DNA of 64,000 nucleotides from Pseudomonadota bacterium (lineage in GTDB: Bacteria > Pseudomonadota > Gammaproteobacteria > Burkholderiales > Burkholderiaceae_E): assembly GCA_023388075.1 (NCBI GenBank), contig JAEWGX010000061.1, positions 1 to 64,000 of the forward strand. Reading direction: 5' to 3'. The notes below the pieces were generated by a model. That model searched no databases and was not told the DNA's origin. It saw only the letters and a list, made by a program, of their open reading frames with translations. Below are positions 1 through 7,871 of this stretch, piece by piece (position 1 is the first letter of the stretch; each line of letters opens with the position of its first letter). Both the position numbers and the translations under genes were made by a program.

Positions 1-28
1 CCACGGGCCGGCCCAGAGGACAACACCG

Positions 29-634
29 ATGAAGATCTTCCATTCGCAGACGTCGCCCTACGTGCGCAAGTGCCTCGTGGCAGCGCACCACCTCGGCCTC
101 CTGGGCCGGATCGAGAAGCTGCCCAGCGCGGCCCATCCGGTGAACCGCGACCAGACGATCATTCGCCACAATCCGCTCGGCAAGGTGCCGACGTTCATCA
201 CCGACGACGGCACGGTGCTCTATGACAGCCGGGTCATCTGCGAGTACCTGAACGACCTTGCCAAGGGCAGTCTCTTTCCCACGACCGCGCCGGCCCGCTG
301 GCGTGCCCTCACGGACCAGGCGCTGGCCGACGGGATCCTGGACGCGGCGCTGCTGGCGCGCTACGAGCTGACGGTTCGCGAGGAGGGCGCGCGGTTCCAA
401 CCGTGGACCGACGCGCAGATGGACAAGATCCGGACCGGTCTCGCGCGCTTCGAGGAGACGGTGGAGGTGCAAGCGGATCGGCTCGACATCGGCACGATCG
501 CGCTCGGCTGCGTGCTCGGCTATCTCGATTTCCGCTTCGCCGACCTGGACTGGCGCAAGGCCAATCCCAAGCTCTCGCGCTGGTACGAGACGCTGGCGGC
601 CACGCCGGCGATGCAGGCGACGCAGCCGGCCTGA
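29..634 (+). CDS. glutathione S-transferase family protein
   Basis: This 201-residue protein has the two-domain GST layout. The thioredoxin-like N-terminal half carries a candidate catalytic loop (SPYVRK, residues 9-14), the cis-proline of GKVPTF (Pro54) that helps bind glutathione, and the DS pair at 66-67 that usually holds the gamma-glutamyl group. An all-helical C-terminal half follows. GSTs add glutathione to electrophiles in the cytoplasm, or act as isomerases, dehalogenases or thiol reductases; the substrate cannot be told here. An AGAGGA ribosome site lies upstream of the ATG. It converges on the SDR gene downstream, so whether it belongs to the same catabolic function is unclear. Confidence 0.85.
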   Translation: MKIFHSQTSPYVRKCLVAAHHLGLLGRIEKLPSAAHPVNRDQTIIRHNPLGKVPTFITDDGTVLYDSRVICEYLNDLAKGSLFPTTAPARWRALTDQALADGILDAALLARYELTVREEGARFQPWTDAQMDKIRTGLARFEETVEVQADRLDIGTIALGCVLGYLDFRFADLDWRKANPKLSRWYETLAATPAMQATQPA

Positions 635-637
635 GGT

Positions 638-675
638 GTCGACGGCCGTCGACGGGACAGCCGTCGACGGGACGG
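638..675. repeat. palindromic tandem repeat between convergent genes
   Basis: The gap between the converging GST and SDR genes begins with a perfect 16-bp palindrome at 638-653 (GTCGACGGCCGTCGAC). It overlaps two tandem 15-bp units at 646-660 and 661-675 that differ at one base. Each unit contains the 10-bp palindrome CCGTCGACGG. The RNA could fold into strong hairpins in either direction. A role as a bidirectional stop or RNA-stabilising structure is possible, but no T-run follows it. Confidence 0.5.
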
Positions 676-694
676 CAGTCAAGGACGGCGGCGG

Positions 695-1453
695 TCAGTG
701 GGAAAACCGCCGGGCACCGCCATCCACGTGGATCACCTGGCCGGTGATGTAGCGTGCCTTGGGCGAGCAGAGAAACGCCACCAGCACGGCGAGGTCCTCC
801 GGCTCACCGATATAGCCGGCCGGGCAGTTCTCCGCTACCCACTTCTGCTGGGCTTCAGGCGTCGGCAGCAGCTTGTGGTCGATCTGCTCGGAGTGGATGC
901 GGCCCGGAGGAATGGAGTTGACCGTGATGCCATCGGCCGCCACCACGCGCGACAGGGCCTTGGCCCAGATGTGCATGGCTCCGTTGGGAGGCACGGCGCC
1001 GTTGATGGCGACCGGCTCGTCGCCCCCGGTCACGTTCACGATACGGCCGAAGCGCTGGCGCCTCATGTCGTCGATGAACGCATGCGCCAGCTCGCGTCCG
1101 GCGTGGAAATTGAGCTGCATGGCCTCTTCCCACTGCTCGAACGTACCCAATCCATCGAACGGCCGCGAGCCGCCCGCATTGTTGACCAGGATATCCAGCC
1201 TGTCGTAGGCGCCTTTCACTGCGGCCTTGATTCTCTGCGCCGAGTCTCGATGCATGAGGTCGCATGCGATCAGGACGGGGCGCGGAGAACCCTGTGAGGC
1301 GATCTCGTCCGCCAGCGTCTCCAGTCCGGCCTCGCCGCGGGCGACGATGGCCAGGCGGCAACCCTCATGGGCCAGAACCTTGGCGATGGCTCGGCCGATG
1401 CCCTTGCTGGCACCGGTGACCAGCGCGATCTTTCCTTCGAGTTCGAGATCCAT
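695..1453 (-). CDS. SDR family protein with altered catalytic tetrad
   Basis: This 252-residue protein has the Rossmann nucleotide motif TGASKGIG (residues 13-20), the structural NNAG (91-94) and the late ITVNS strand typical of FabG-like short-chain dehydrogenases/reductases. The active site is unusual. Where YxxxK is expected the protein reads HIWAK (161-165), so His replaces the catalytic Tyr, and no Ser stands about 13 residues before it. It may use a different chemistry or bind its nucleotide without ordinary dehydrogenase activity. It is the last gene of the minus-strand operon and starts 20 bp after the upstream racemase-like gene stops. Confidence 0.85.
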   Translation of the reverse strand: MDLELEGKIALVTGASKGIGRAIAKVLAHEGCRLAIVARGEAGLETLADEIASQGSPRPVLIACDLMHRDSAQRIKAAVKGAYDRLDILVNNAGGSRPFDGLGTFEQWEEAMQLNFHAGRELAHAFIDDMRRQRFGRIVNVTGGDEPVAINGAVPPNGAMHIWAKALSRVVAADGITVNSIPPGRIHSEQIDHKLLPTPEAQQKWVAENCPAGYIGEPEDLAVLVAFLCSPKARYITGQVIHVDGGARRFSH

Positions 1454-1473
1454 GACAGCTCCGTGGTATGGGG

Positions 1474-2193
1474 TCAGTTGGGTTCAGGAGGCGATGCGGC
1501 GACGCCCGCCATGGCCTGCAGTGTCCGCACCTTCGGCACCAGCGGCCGGGGCGAAGCGGTTCGGCTGTGGGAGAGACCGACCGCGAGCAGCGATTCGACG
1601 AGTTGGCAACCGACGGCCAAGGGATCGATGACCGGGATTCCTGCCGTGAGCCCGAGGTCATCGACGATGGGCGTCGAGGCGGAAGAGCCCAGACAGACGG
1701 CTTCCGCGCCGTCTTCATTCGCGCACCGCTCGACGGCATCACGCATCGCGGCCGGGTCCGTCGGCAGCGCGACACGCACGGAGGCACACTGCGATGTCAG
1801 GCCCCATTGCCGCAGGTGGCTGCGCAGCAGTTCGCTTGCCGCTGGAGAATCCACGATGAAGGAGAATCGAGCGCCGACTGACAGCGCATGCAGCGCCGCC
1901 GCCTTTCCAGTGCACAGCACCAGGATGTCGAGCACCGAGCGCAGCGCCGCCGCGCCGCCCTCGTTCAAGGAATGGACACACACCGCATCGAATCCGTCCT
2001 CCTGAGCGTTCGCACCGGCCCCGAAGACGGCCAGGTCTTCCAGCGCCGCGTCGAAGAAGGTCGCGGCGGGTCCATGCGGAGCCGGAACGGCACGGTATGT
2101 CAGCGTCGTCCCGGCCCCGAGCGGCAATGAGCGATTGGCGAGCGCGCGCGTGTCATCCGTCGCGCACGGGGTGAGAACCAGGATGCGAGGCAT
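1474..2193 (-). CDS. Asp/Glu/hydantoin racemase-fold protein A
   Basis: This is a 239-residue protein of the aspartate/glutamate/hydantoin racemase superfamily, which also includes maleate isomerase and arylmalonate decarboxylase. It shares the N-terminal MPRILVL strand and overall layout with its upstream neighbour, so the two are probably diverged paralogues. The start at 2193 is preferred over a longer in-frame start at 2316 because it has a good AGGAGG site and matches the neighbour's N-terminus. The two cysteines that do proton transfer in this family are not in their usual places: the first site reads HSLNEGG and the second LGSSAS. Racemase activity is therefore doubtful. It lies 16 bp after the paralogue. 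Confidence 0.8.
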   Translation of the reverse strand: MPRILVLTPCATDDTRALANRSLPLGAGTTLTYRAVPAPHGPAATFFDAALEDLAVFGAGANAQEDGFDAVCVHSLNEGGAAALRSVLDILVLCTGKAAALHALSVGARFSFIVDSPAASELLRSHLRQWGLTSQCASVRVALPTDPAAMRDAVERCANEDGAEAVCLGSSASTPIVDDLGLTAGIPVIDPLAVGCQLVESLLAVGLSHSRTASPRPLVPKVRTLQAMAGVAASPPEPN

Positions 2194-2209
2194 TGGGTGC
2201 GACCTCCTG

Positions 2210-2992
2210 TCAGCGGGCCGGGGAGCTTGGAGACTCGACCTGCTCGCCGGCATCCACCGTCTGGCGCAGCAGCTGCAGGTCAGGCGCCTGGACGCGGGGA
2301 TAGGCGCGGATTCCATGGCGCAGTCCGAGACGAATCGCGCTCTGCGCCAGCGCGTAGCTCAGCGGGCCGGGATTGACCACCGGAACCGGCAAGCGCGAGG
2401 CCAGATGCCCGTGCACCTCGTGCATGGTGGTCGACCCGAGGATGATCACGTCCGCGCCGTCCTCCCGGATACATCGCATGGCGACCTCCTCCAGGACGGG
2501 AAACACCTGCGACTCCTTGCCGGCCAGCAGGTTCCGGTTGTCCGGCGTGATATTGGCCGCCCGTACCGAGGCGCAATGCTCCGCCAATCCCAGGTCGGCG
2601 ATCGTCTTGCGGTAGAGCGGGCGCCAGGCGTCCCACATGGTGAGGATCGAGAAGCGCCGTCCGAGCATCAACGCCGCGAGCATGCTGTGGCGACCCGGAC
2701 CGATGACGGGGATGTCCAGCAGGGAGCGAAGCGCGGCGACACCGGTATCGCTCATCGTGTCGATGCAGACGGCGTCGTAACCTTGCGCCTCCGCCGTCAT
2801 CCCGGCCTCGATGATCGACAGCTCGGCCAGCACGGAATCGTGTCCGCTCACGTAGTTGGACGGCGCGATGCGCACCGGCCGGTAGTCGAGCACCGTCTCG
2901 TCCGCGAGCGCCACCGAGCGCCCTTGCTCGCGACGCTGCGAGAGATTGTGCTCGTCGAGCGGAAACGGAACGAGGACAAGGATGCGAGGCAT
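2210..2992 (-). CDS. Asp/Glu/hydantoin racemase-fold protein B
   Basis: This 260-residue superfamily member is recognised by MPRILVLVP at the N-terminus, the DTMSDTG loop followed by LDIPVIGPG, and LGSTTM near residue 195. In hydantoin and glutamate racemases these two loops carry the catalytic Cys pair. Here Thr and Ser stand at the matching places, so two-base racemisation by thiols is not expected. It sits between the ABC permeases (51 bp upstream) and its paralogue, inside the same minus-strand operon. Likely roles are isomerisation, decarboxylation or binding of an acidic or cyclic-amide intermediate. The true substrate is unknown. Confidence 0.82.
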   Translation of the reverse strand: MPRILVLVPFPLDEHNLSQRREQGRSVALADETVLDYRPVRIAPSNYVSGHDSVLAELSIIEAGMTAEAQGYDAVCIDTMSDTGVAALRSLLDIPVIGPGRHSMLAALMLGRRFSILTMWDAWRPLYRKTIADLGLAEHCASVRAANITPDNRNLLAGKESQVFPVLEEVAMRCIREDGADVIILGSTTMHEVHGHLASRLPVPVVNPGPLSYALAQSAIRLGLRHGIRAYPRVQAPDLQLLRQTVDAGEQVESPSSPAR

Positions 2993-3043
2993 GACGTTGG
3001 CCCTCAGGCGCGGATGAATCGATAGGGCGGAGCGGGCCTCGAG

Positions 3044-3709
3044 TCAGGCCGCCGCCTTGTGCTCGAGCCGGCTCAGCATGCGCACGACCGGCCAGAGCAG
3101 GGCGAGATAGATCAGGGCCGCGACCACCATGGGCGTCGCGTTGTAGGTGGCCGCCCGCGCCATGTCCGCGTTGTAGAGCAGCTCGGGAATGGCCACCACG
3201 CTGGCCAGGGACGTCAGCTTGACCACTTCGACGATGTTCGACACGAGGTCCGGCAGCACGTTGCGGACGGCTTGCGGGATGACGATGTAGACCATGGTGG
3301 TGGCGGCCCCGAGTCCGGTCGAGGCGGCCGCCTCGCGCTGCCCCGTGCCGACCGATTCGAGCCCGGCACGGAACACCTCGCAGAAGTAGCTCGTCATGCT
3401 CAGGATCAGCGCAAGGCATACCGCGGTGAACGGGGAGAGGCGGATCCCGAAGAACGGCAACCCCGAGTACGCGAAGATCAGCAGGACCAGCGGCGGCAAC
3501 GCCCGGAATATGTCCACGAACACGGCCACCGCCAGTCGGACGAGGCGTATCCGCGAAGTCGCGAGCACCGCGGTGCCCAGGCCGGTGCAGAGCCCGATGG
3601 GGATGATGACCAGGCAGATCTGCAGCGTGACGAGCAGTCCCTTGAGAAGCAGCGGGTAGACCTGCGCCATGATGGACAGGTCGAAGAACTGCTCAACGAT
3701 GAAGTCCAT
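3044..3709 (-). CDS. amino-acid-type ABC transporter permease 2
   Basis: This is a 221-residue HisM/GlnP-class inner-membrane permease. It has about five hydrophobic helices and a cytoplasmic EAA-like loop (EAAASTGLGAATT, around residues 125-137) that docks the ATPase. It pairs with the permease encoded just upstream, three bases away. Together with the ATPase (4411-5235) and the binding protein (5186-6031) it forms a complete polar-amino-acid-type importer. Its place in the catabolic operon suggests that it imports the compound broken down by the neighbouring enzymes. Confidence 0.9.
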   Translation of the reverse strand: MDFIVEQFFDLSIMAQVYPLLLKGLLVTLQICLVIIPIGLCTGLGTAVLATSRIRLVRLAVAVFVDIFRALPPLVLLIFAYSGLPFFGIRLSPFTAVCLALILSMTSYFCEVFRAGLESVGTGQREAAASTGLGAATTMVYIVIPQAVRNVLPDLVSNIVEVVKLTSLASVVAIPELLYNADMARAATYNATPMVVAALIYLALLWPVVRMLSRLEHKAAA

Positions 3710-3712
3710 CGC

Positions 3713-4393
3713 TCACTGCCTCTTCCACTGGAAGCGTCGCTCGAGGGTGCGGCCCAGCACGACGAAGGGAATGAAGATCAGGAGGTAGGCGATCGCGCCC
3801 ATCACCAGGGGCGTTCCGCTGCCACTGAACGATTGAGCGGTGGAGGCCTCGCTGAGGATTTCCGGCACGCCGATCACCATGCCCAGCGCCGAGTTCTTGG
3901 TGATGGCGATCGTCCGGTTGGTCAGCGGCGGTACCGTGAGCCGCAGCGCCTGGGGCAGGACGACGTAGAAGAAGGCCTGGGCGAAGCCGAGCCCGGTGGA
4001 GCGGGCGGCTTCCCACTGCCCCTTGGGAACCGCCAGCAGACCCGCCCAGAAGATCTCCTCGGCAAAGGCCGCGAGCACGAGGCTGAGCATGAGCCACAGC
4101 ACGACGAATGCCGACGGGCTCAGTCCCAGGTTGGGCAGGCCGAAGAAGGCGAGCAGGATGACGACCAGCGGCGGCAGGGCGCGGAAGACGTCGACGAAGA
4201 CGACGATGAGAAAGTTGAGCACGCGGACACGGTATATCCGTACCGACGCGAGCAGCAGCCCCAGGCCGATGCCGGTCACTATCACTGCCGCGGCCACCTG
4301 CAGCGTCACCCAGGCCCCGGAAGCGATGGATTGCCAGTACCGCTCGACCATCGCCGTATTGGCGAAGACCTCTAGGAAGCGACTCCATTCCAT
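3713..4393 (-). CDS. amino-acid-type ABC transporter permease 1
   Basis: This is a 226-residue HisQ/HisM-family permease with an N-terminal membrane segment around residues 25-47. The conserved cytoplasmic loop WEAARSTGLGFAQ contacts the ATPase. It follows the ATPase gene by 17 bp and precedes the second permease by 3 bp, consistent with a heterodimeric membrane channel. Substrate class is inferred from family only. The operon context favours a small acidic or amide-containing molecule. Confidence 0.9.
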   Translation of the reverse strand: MEWSRFLEVFANTAMVERYWQSIASGAWVTLQVAAAVIVTGIGLGLLLASVRIYRVRVLNFLIVVFVDVFRALPPLVVILLAFFGLPNLGLSPSAFVVLWLMLSLVLAAFAEEIFWAGLLAVPKGQWEAARSTGLGFAQAFFYVVLPQALRLTVPPLTNRTIAITKNSALGMVIGVPEILSEASTAQSFSGSGTPLVMGAIAYLLIFIPFVVLGRTLERRFQWKRQ

Positions 4394-4410
4394 GCTTGCT
4401 TCGCGCCGGA

Positions 4411-5235
4411 TCAGGAGAGGGCGTCGGTCATGAAATCCCGCGCCCGGGTTCCCGGGGGCTTGGCGAGGATCTGCTCGGGCGATCCTTCCTCGACGATCCT
4501 GCCCCCCTCCATGAAGACGATCCGGTCTGCAGCATCACGGGCGAAGCGCATCTCGTGGCTTACCACGACCATCGTCACGCCCGCTTCGCGCAGATCCCGC
4601 ATCACCTGCAGCACCTCGGAGACCAGCTCGGGGTCGAGCGCGGAGGTGGGCTCGTCGAACAGCATGATCCTGGGTTCCAGCGCCAGCGCGCGCGCAATGG
4701 CCACGCGCTGCTGCTGGCCCCCGGAGAGCTCCGCGGGATAGGCGCGCGCCTTGTCGGCGAGGCCTACGCGCTCGAGAGTCTTCATCGCCACCTGCCTGGC
4801 GTCCGACGACGAGAGTCGCCGCACCTTGCGCAGTGCCAGCGTGATGTTGGACATGACGCGCAGATGCGGATACAGGTTGAACTGCTGGAACACCATCCCG
4901 ACGCGCTGGCGCAGCCGGTTCAGGTTGGTGCCCGGAGCGAGCAGGTCCTCGCCGTCGATCGTGATCTCGCCGCTGTCGGGCTCCTCGAGACGATTGCAGC
5001 ACCGAAGCAGGGTCGACTTTCCCGAGCCGGAGGGGCCGATGATGAAGACCAGCTCTCCTTCGGCCACGGACAGGTCGATGTCCTTCAGGACTTCGTTGTC
5101 GCCGAAGCGCTTGCAAAGCCCGCGAATCTCGAGGATCGTCTTCCTCACGCGATCATCCCGAGGCTCACGGACGGCATCGCCCGCCTCAACCGTTGGAGCA
5201 GCGCGGCTCGTGGGCACGTTCATCGTAGCCGGCAA
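4411..5235 (-). CDS. amino-acid-type ABC transporter ATP-binding protein
   Basis: This is a GlnQ/HisP-type ATPase. It has Walker A GPSGSGKST, the signature LSGGQQQR, Walker B IMLFDEPTSALD and the switch His in VSHEM, all in the standard order. It powers import through the two permeases. The ATG at 5235 overlaps the end of the binding-protein gene by 50 bp and gives an N-terminal extension of about 29 residues not usual in the family. A GTG at 5148 (VRKTILEI) would give a family-typical protein of about 245 residues with no overlap. Neither start has a strong ribosome site, so the true start is open. Confidence 0.9.
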   Translation of the reverse strand: MPATMNVPTSRAAPTVEAGDAVREPRDDRVRKTILEIRGLCKRFGDNEVLKDIDLSVAEGELVFIIGPSGSGKSTLLRCCNRLEEPDSGEITIDGEDLLAPGTNLNRLRQRVGMVFQQFNLYPHLRVMSNITLALRKVRRLSSSDARQVAMKTLERVGLADKARAYPAELSGGQQQRVAIARALALEPRIMLFDEPTSALDPELVSEVLQVMRDLREAGVTMVVVSHEMRFARDAADRIVFMEGGRIVEEGSPEQILAKPPGTRARDFMTDALS

Positions 5236-6031
5236 GACCCGGCACGCCGAAGCCCGGGACGATCGTGTTGACCGCCGAGTCCGGCGCCGCCGTGTCCCCG
5301 AACCATTGCGTATAGATCCGCGCCACTTCTCCGCGCTTCTTCAGGCATTCCAGGGCGTTCTCGACCTCGTCGCGAAGCGCGGTGGAGTCCTTGCGAAAGG
5401 CCATCGAGAACACATCGCCGGTCTTGTGACGGTAGGCCGGCTTGAGGCGTGGATTCTTCTTGCTCGCCCACGCCACTTCGGTGCTGTTGGTCAGCGCGGC
5501 AACGCTCCGGCCGGACAGCACGGCAGCGATCGCGTCGTTGGTCGTTCCGTAGGAGTCGACGACCCAGCCGGTGGTCGCTGCCTGGGCACGCGCCCATGCG
5601 TCGTAGGTGGAGCCCTTGTTCACCGAGATGGTCTTGCCCCGGAAGGACTCGAGCGTATCCATCGCCGGGCCCTTCGCGGCGGTGACGAACTGGTGGTCGG
5701 TGTTGAGATAGCCTTCCGTGAAGATCATGCTCTCGGCGCGCAGGGCGGTTGCGGTCACCGGCGCCCCGACGAAATCGACGTTGCCTGCCTGCATGGCCGG
5801 AAAGACGCCCGAATACTGCATTGCCGCGATATCGATCTTGCGTCCGAGCTCCTTGCCGAGCGCCTCCAGGAGGTCGATGGTGAAACCCTCGAGCCCGCCG
5901 CTCAGCTTGGTCATGGCGAACGGGGCGGCAACCGGATCGACCGCTGCGCGCAGTGGTGCGCCGGATTGGGCAAGGGCATTCGTCGAGACAACGCTGAATG
6001 CCATCAGGCAAGTGACGATGGTCTTACGCAT
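5186..6031 (-). CDS. periplasmic amino-acid-type substrate-binding protein
   Basis: This is a 281-residue solute-binding protein of the SBP_bac_3 family. An N-terminal signal peptide ends near ALA-Q (about residue 21). The body has the two-lobe pattern LEGFTIDLLEALGKELG, the inter-lobe FRGKTISVNKGST and the C-terminal YTQWFGD typical of polar-amino-acid binders. It acts in the periplasm and delivers substrate to the HisQM-type permeases encoded downstream. It overlaps the preceding deacetylase-like gene by 8 bp, which ties the importer to the hydrolases in one transcript. Confidence 0.92.
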   Translation of the reverse strand: MRKTIVTCLMAFSVVSTNALAQSGAPLRAAVDPVAAPFAMTKLSGGLEGFTIDLLEALGKELGRKIDIAAMQYSGVFPAMQAGNVDFVGAPVTATALRAESMIFTEGYLNTDHQFVTAAKGPAMDTLESFRGKTISVNKGSTYDAWARAQAATTGWVVDSYGTTNDAIAAVLSGRSVAALTNSTEVAWASKKNPRLKPAYRHKTGDVFSMAFRKDSTALRDEVENALECLKKRGEVARIYTQWFGDTAAPDSAVNTIVPGFGVPGLAGYDERAHEPRCSNG

Positions 6032-6950
6032 GGTGTGTAGCTTCCAGGTTGATGTTGCGGAATCTGCGGGCTACATCGCCCGCCGTCGTGATGAGGATGT
6101 CCGGTTGCTCCCGAAGCAGTGCCAGCGCCTCGCGCAGGTAGCGAATGCGGTGCGGTGCGCCGAACAGCCAGGGATGGATGCCGATGGGCAGGACCCGTTG
6201 CATCGGAAAGCCGCTCCAGCCTTGGAGCGCGTCCTGGACCATGAGCGGAAAGCGTTCGGGCAGGATCTTTCTCAGGCCGATCGTCTGGACGTCGTCCAGC
6301 TCCGAGGGCGCGGGCAGGGCAACCAGTCCCCGCGCGACCTTGCCGGCACGTTGCCAATAGGGAAGCTCGTCGTTGGTCCAGTCAAGGCTGAACGAGAAGC
6401 CGAGCGAATGCAGCAGGCTGGTCGTGCGCGGCGTGGCGCCGTAGTCCTGGCTCATCCAGCCCTCGCTGGGTTCGCCGATCGCTTCCGCGACGATACGCCG
6501 GGCGGTGGAGATGAAGTCGTGCTCCTCCTGCTCCGACATGCGCGAGGTGATCATGCGGTTGGAGGAGAACCCATGGGTGACCACCTCCCACCCGCGCCGG
6601 AGTATCTCGCCGACCACCTCGGGGTGGGTCTGCACCAGGGCCGCGCCCAAGGCGACCGTCGCCGGCAATCCCATGGCGTCGAGCAGATCGAGGATCCGGT
6701 AGACGCCGACACGGTTGCCGTACTCGCGTGAGGTCCATGTGCGGAACTCGGGCGTGAACGTACCGAACTCGCCCTTGAATCGCGGATCGCGATAGCTTCC
6801 GGGAGGAGTACAAAGCTCCCAGTACTCCAAGTGGAGGACGATGTAGACCGCGAACCGCTTTCCATCGAGCGGCAGTGCCGCACGCGCCGTGATGGGCGTG
6901 TAGTCGTAGAGGTCATGGTCCATGCCGGGCCCGCGCGGATTGGCGTTCAT
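6024..6950 (-). CDS. NodB/PuuE-type polysaccharide deacetylase-family hydrolase 2
   Basis: This 308-residue protein is a member of the carbohydrate esterase 4/NodB superfamily. It shares NRVGVYRILDLLD, the GWEVVTHGF motif and GIHPWLFGAPHRIRYL with the neighbouring homologue. There is no signal peptide or lipobox, so it should act in the cytoplasm rather than on cell-wall sugar. Cytoplasmic members of this family include PuuE-type allantoinases and cyclic imide hydrolases, which open cyclic amide rings. The ATG at 6950 overlaps the upstream stop as ATGA, implying translational coupling. An internal start at 6923 is possible. The exact metal ligands are not clear. Confidence 0.85.
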   Translation of the reverse strand: MNANPRGPGMDHDLYDYTPITARAALPLDGKRFAVYIVLHLEYWELCTPPGSYRDPRFKGEFGTFTPEFRTWTSREYGNRVGVYRILDLLDAMGLPATVALGAALVQTHPEVVGEILRRGWEVVTHGFSSNRMITSRMSEQEEHDFISTARRIVAEAIGEPSEGWMSQDYGATPRTTSLLHSLGFSFSLDWTNDELPYWQRAGKVARGLVALPAPSELDDVQTIGLRKILPERFPLMVQDALQGWSGFPMQRVLPIGIHPWLFGAPHRIRYLREALALLREQPDILITTAGDVARRFRNINLEATHHA

Positions 6951-7867
6951 CCCGCCGTCCCCTGTCGGGCGACGTCGGCGGCGAGCACCGCGTCGTAGGC
7001 AGCTCCGTAGTACCAATCGGCGAGCGCTTCGCCGGTCGTGAACCAGACCTTCTCGTGAGATGCGATGTGGCGAATCGCCGCCTCCAGGTAGCGGATGCGA
7101 TGCGGCCGACCCATGATGTAGGGGTGGAAGGCGATGTTCATCACCCGCGGTTGCTCCTCGCCTTCGGCGTACAGGGTGTCGAACATGTCCTGCGCGATCC
7201 GGAGGAACTCGGGGCCTTCCGCGGCACCCGCCTGCAGAACCGCGTCGTTCAGTTCCACCTGGTAGGGCAGGCTGATCAGGCGACCGCTCCGAACCGCGAT
7301 GGGAACGGGCTGGTCGTCGTGATAGAAGTCGCAGTAGTACTTGAAGCCGGCCTCGGCCACCAGATCGGGCGTGCGCAACGTGTGCGAGATCGCCGGCGAG
7401 AACCATCCGGCCATGCGGCGGCCGGTGAGCCGTTCGAACGAGCCGACGCAGTCTGCGATGACCGCGCGTTCCGCATCCTCCTCGAGGCCCCAGAGATACT
7501 GGGTGTTGTAGATCCCGTGGCACATGTAGTCCCAGCCGCGTTTCTCGCAGGCTTCGAGGATCTCGGGATAGTGCTCCAAGTTCGCGAGACCGACCGATGC
7601 GGTTGCACGGACGCCAAGGCGATCGAACAGCTCGAATATCGGCCAGATGCCGACGCGGTTGCCGTAGTCCTTGGTGCCGTAGCCGAGCACGTCCGGATGC
7701 GGCGTGCGCGGCCAGGGATCGCGGATCCGAACCGGATCGGGCAGCCACTCGTAGTGCTCGAGATTGGGACAGAGCCAGACCGCGATGCGCGCGCCGTCCG
7801 GCAGCGCAAGGCGGGGCCTCCCCCGTATCGGGCCGCCGAGCAGACGACCGGGATCTTCGACCCGCAT
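6947..7867 (-). CDS. NodB/PuuE-type polysaccharide deacetylase-family hydrolase 1
   Basis: This is a 306-residue cytoplasmic NodB-superfamily protein. Motifs shared with the next gene are NRVGIWPIFELFDRLG, GWDYMCHGI and AFHPYIMGRPHRIRYLE. It opens ARIAVWLCPN in place of the sugar-deacetylase TFDDGP, as expected for the PuuE-like branch. I take MRVEDPG at 7867 as the start, because the reading frame upstream of it has composition unlike protein and overlaps the cysteine hydrolase. This start is 4 bp after that gene's stop. Having two related copies suggests two ring-opening or amide-hydrolysis steps, or a hetero-oligomer. The substrate is inferred only from context. Confidence 0.85.
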   Translation of the reverse strand: MRVEDPGRLLGGPIRGRPRLALPDGARIAVWLCPNLEHYEWLPDPVRIRDPWPRTPHPDVLGYGTKDYGNRVGIWPIFELFDRLGVRATASVGLANLEHYPEILEACEKRGWDYMCHGIYNTQYLWGLEEDAERAVIADCVGSFERLTGRRMAGWFSPAISHTLRTPDLVAEAGFKYYCDFYHDDQPVPIAVRSGRLISLPYQVELNDAVLQAGAAEGPEFLRIAQDMFDTLYAEGEEQPRVMNIAFHPYIMGRPHRIRYLEAAIRHIASHEKVWFTTGEALADWYYGAAYDAVLAADVARQGTAG

Positions 7868-7871
7868 GCCG

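Noticed and set aside
6024..7748. A fused 574-residue double deacetylase
   Set aside because: Its N-terminal half is out of frame with the real upstream deacetylase gene, which is read in another frame and ends at 6947.
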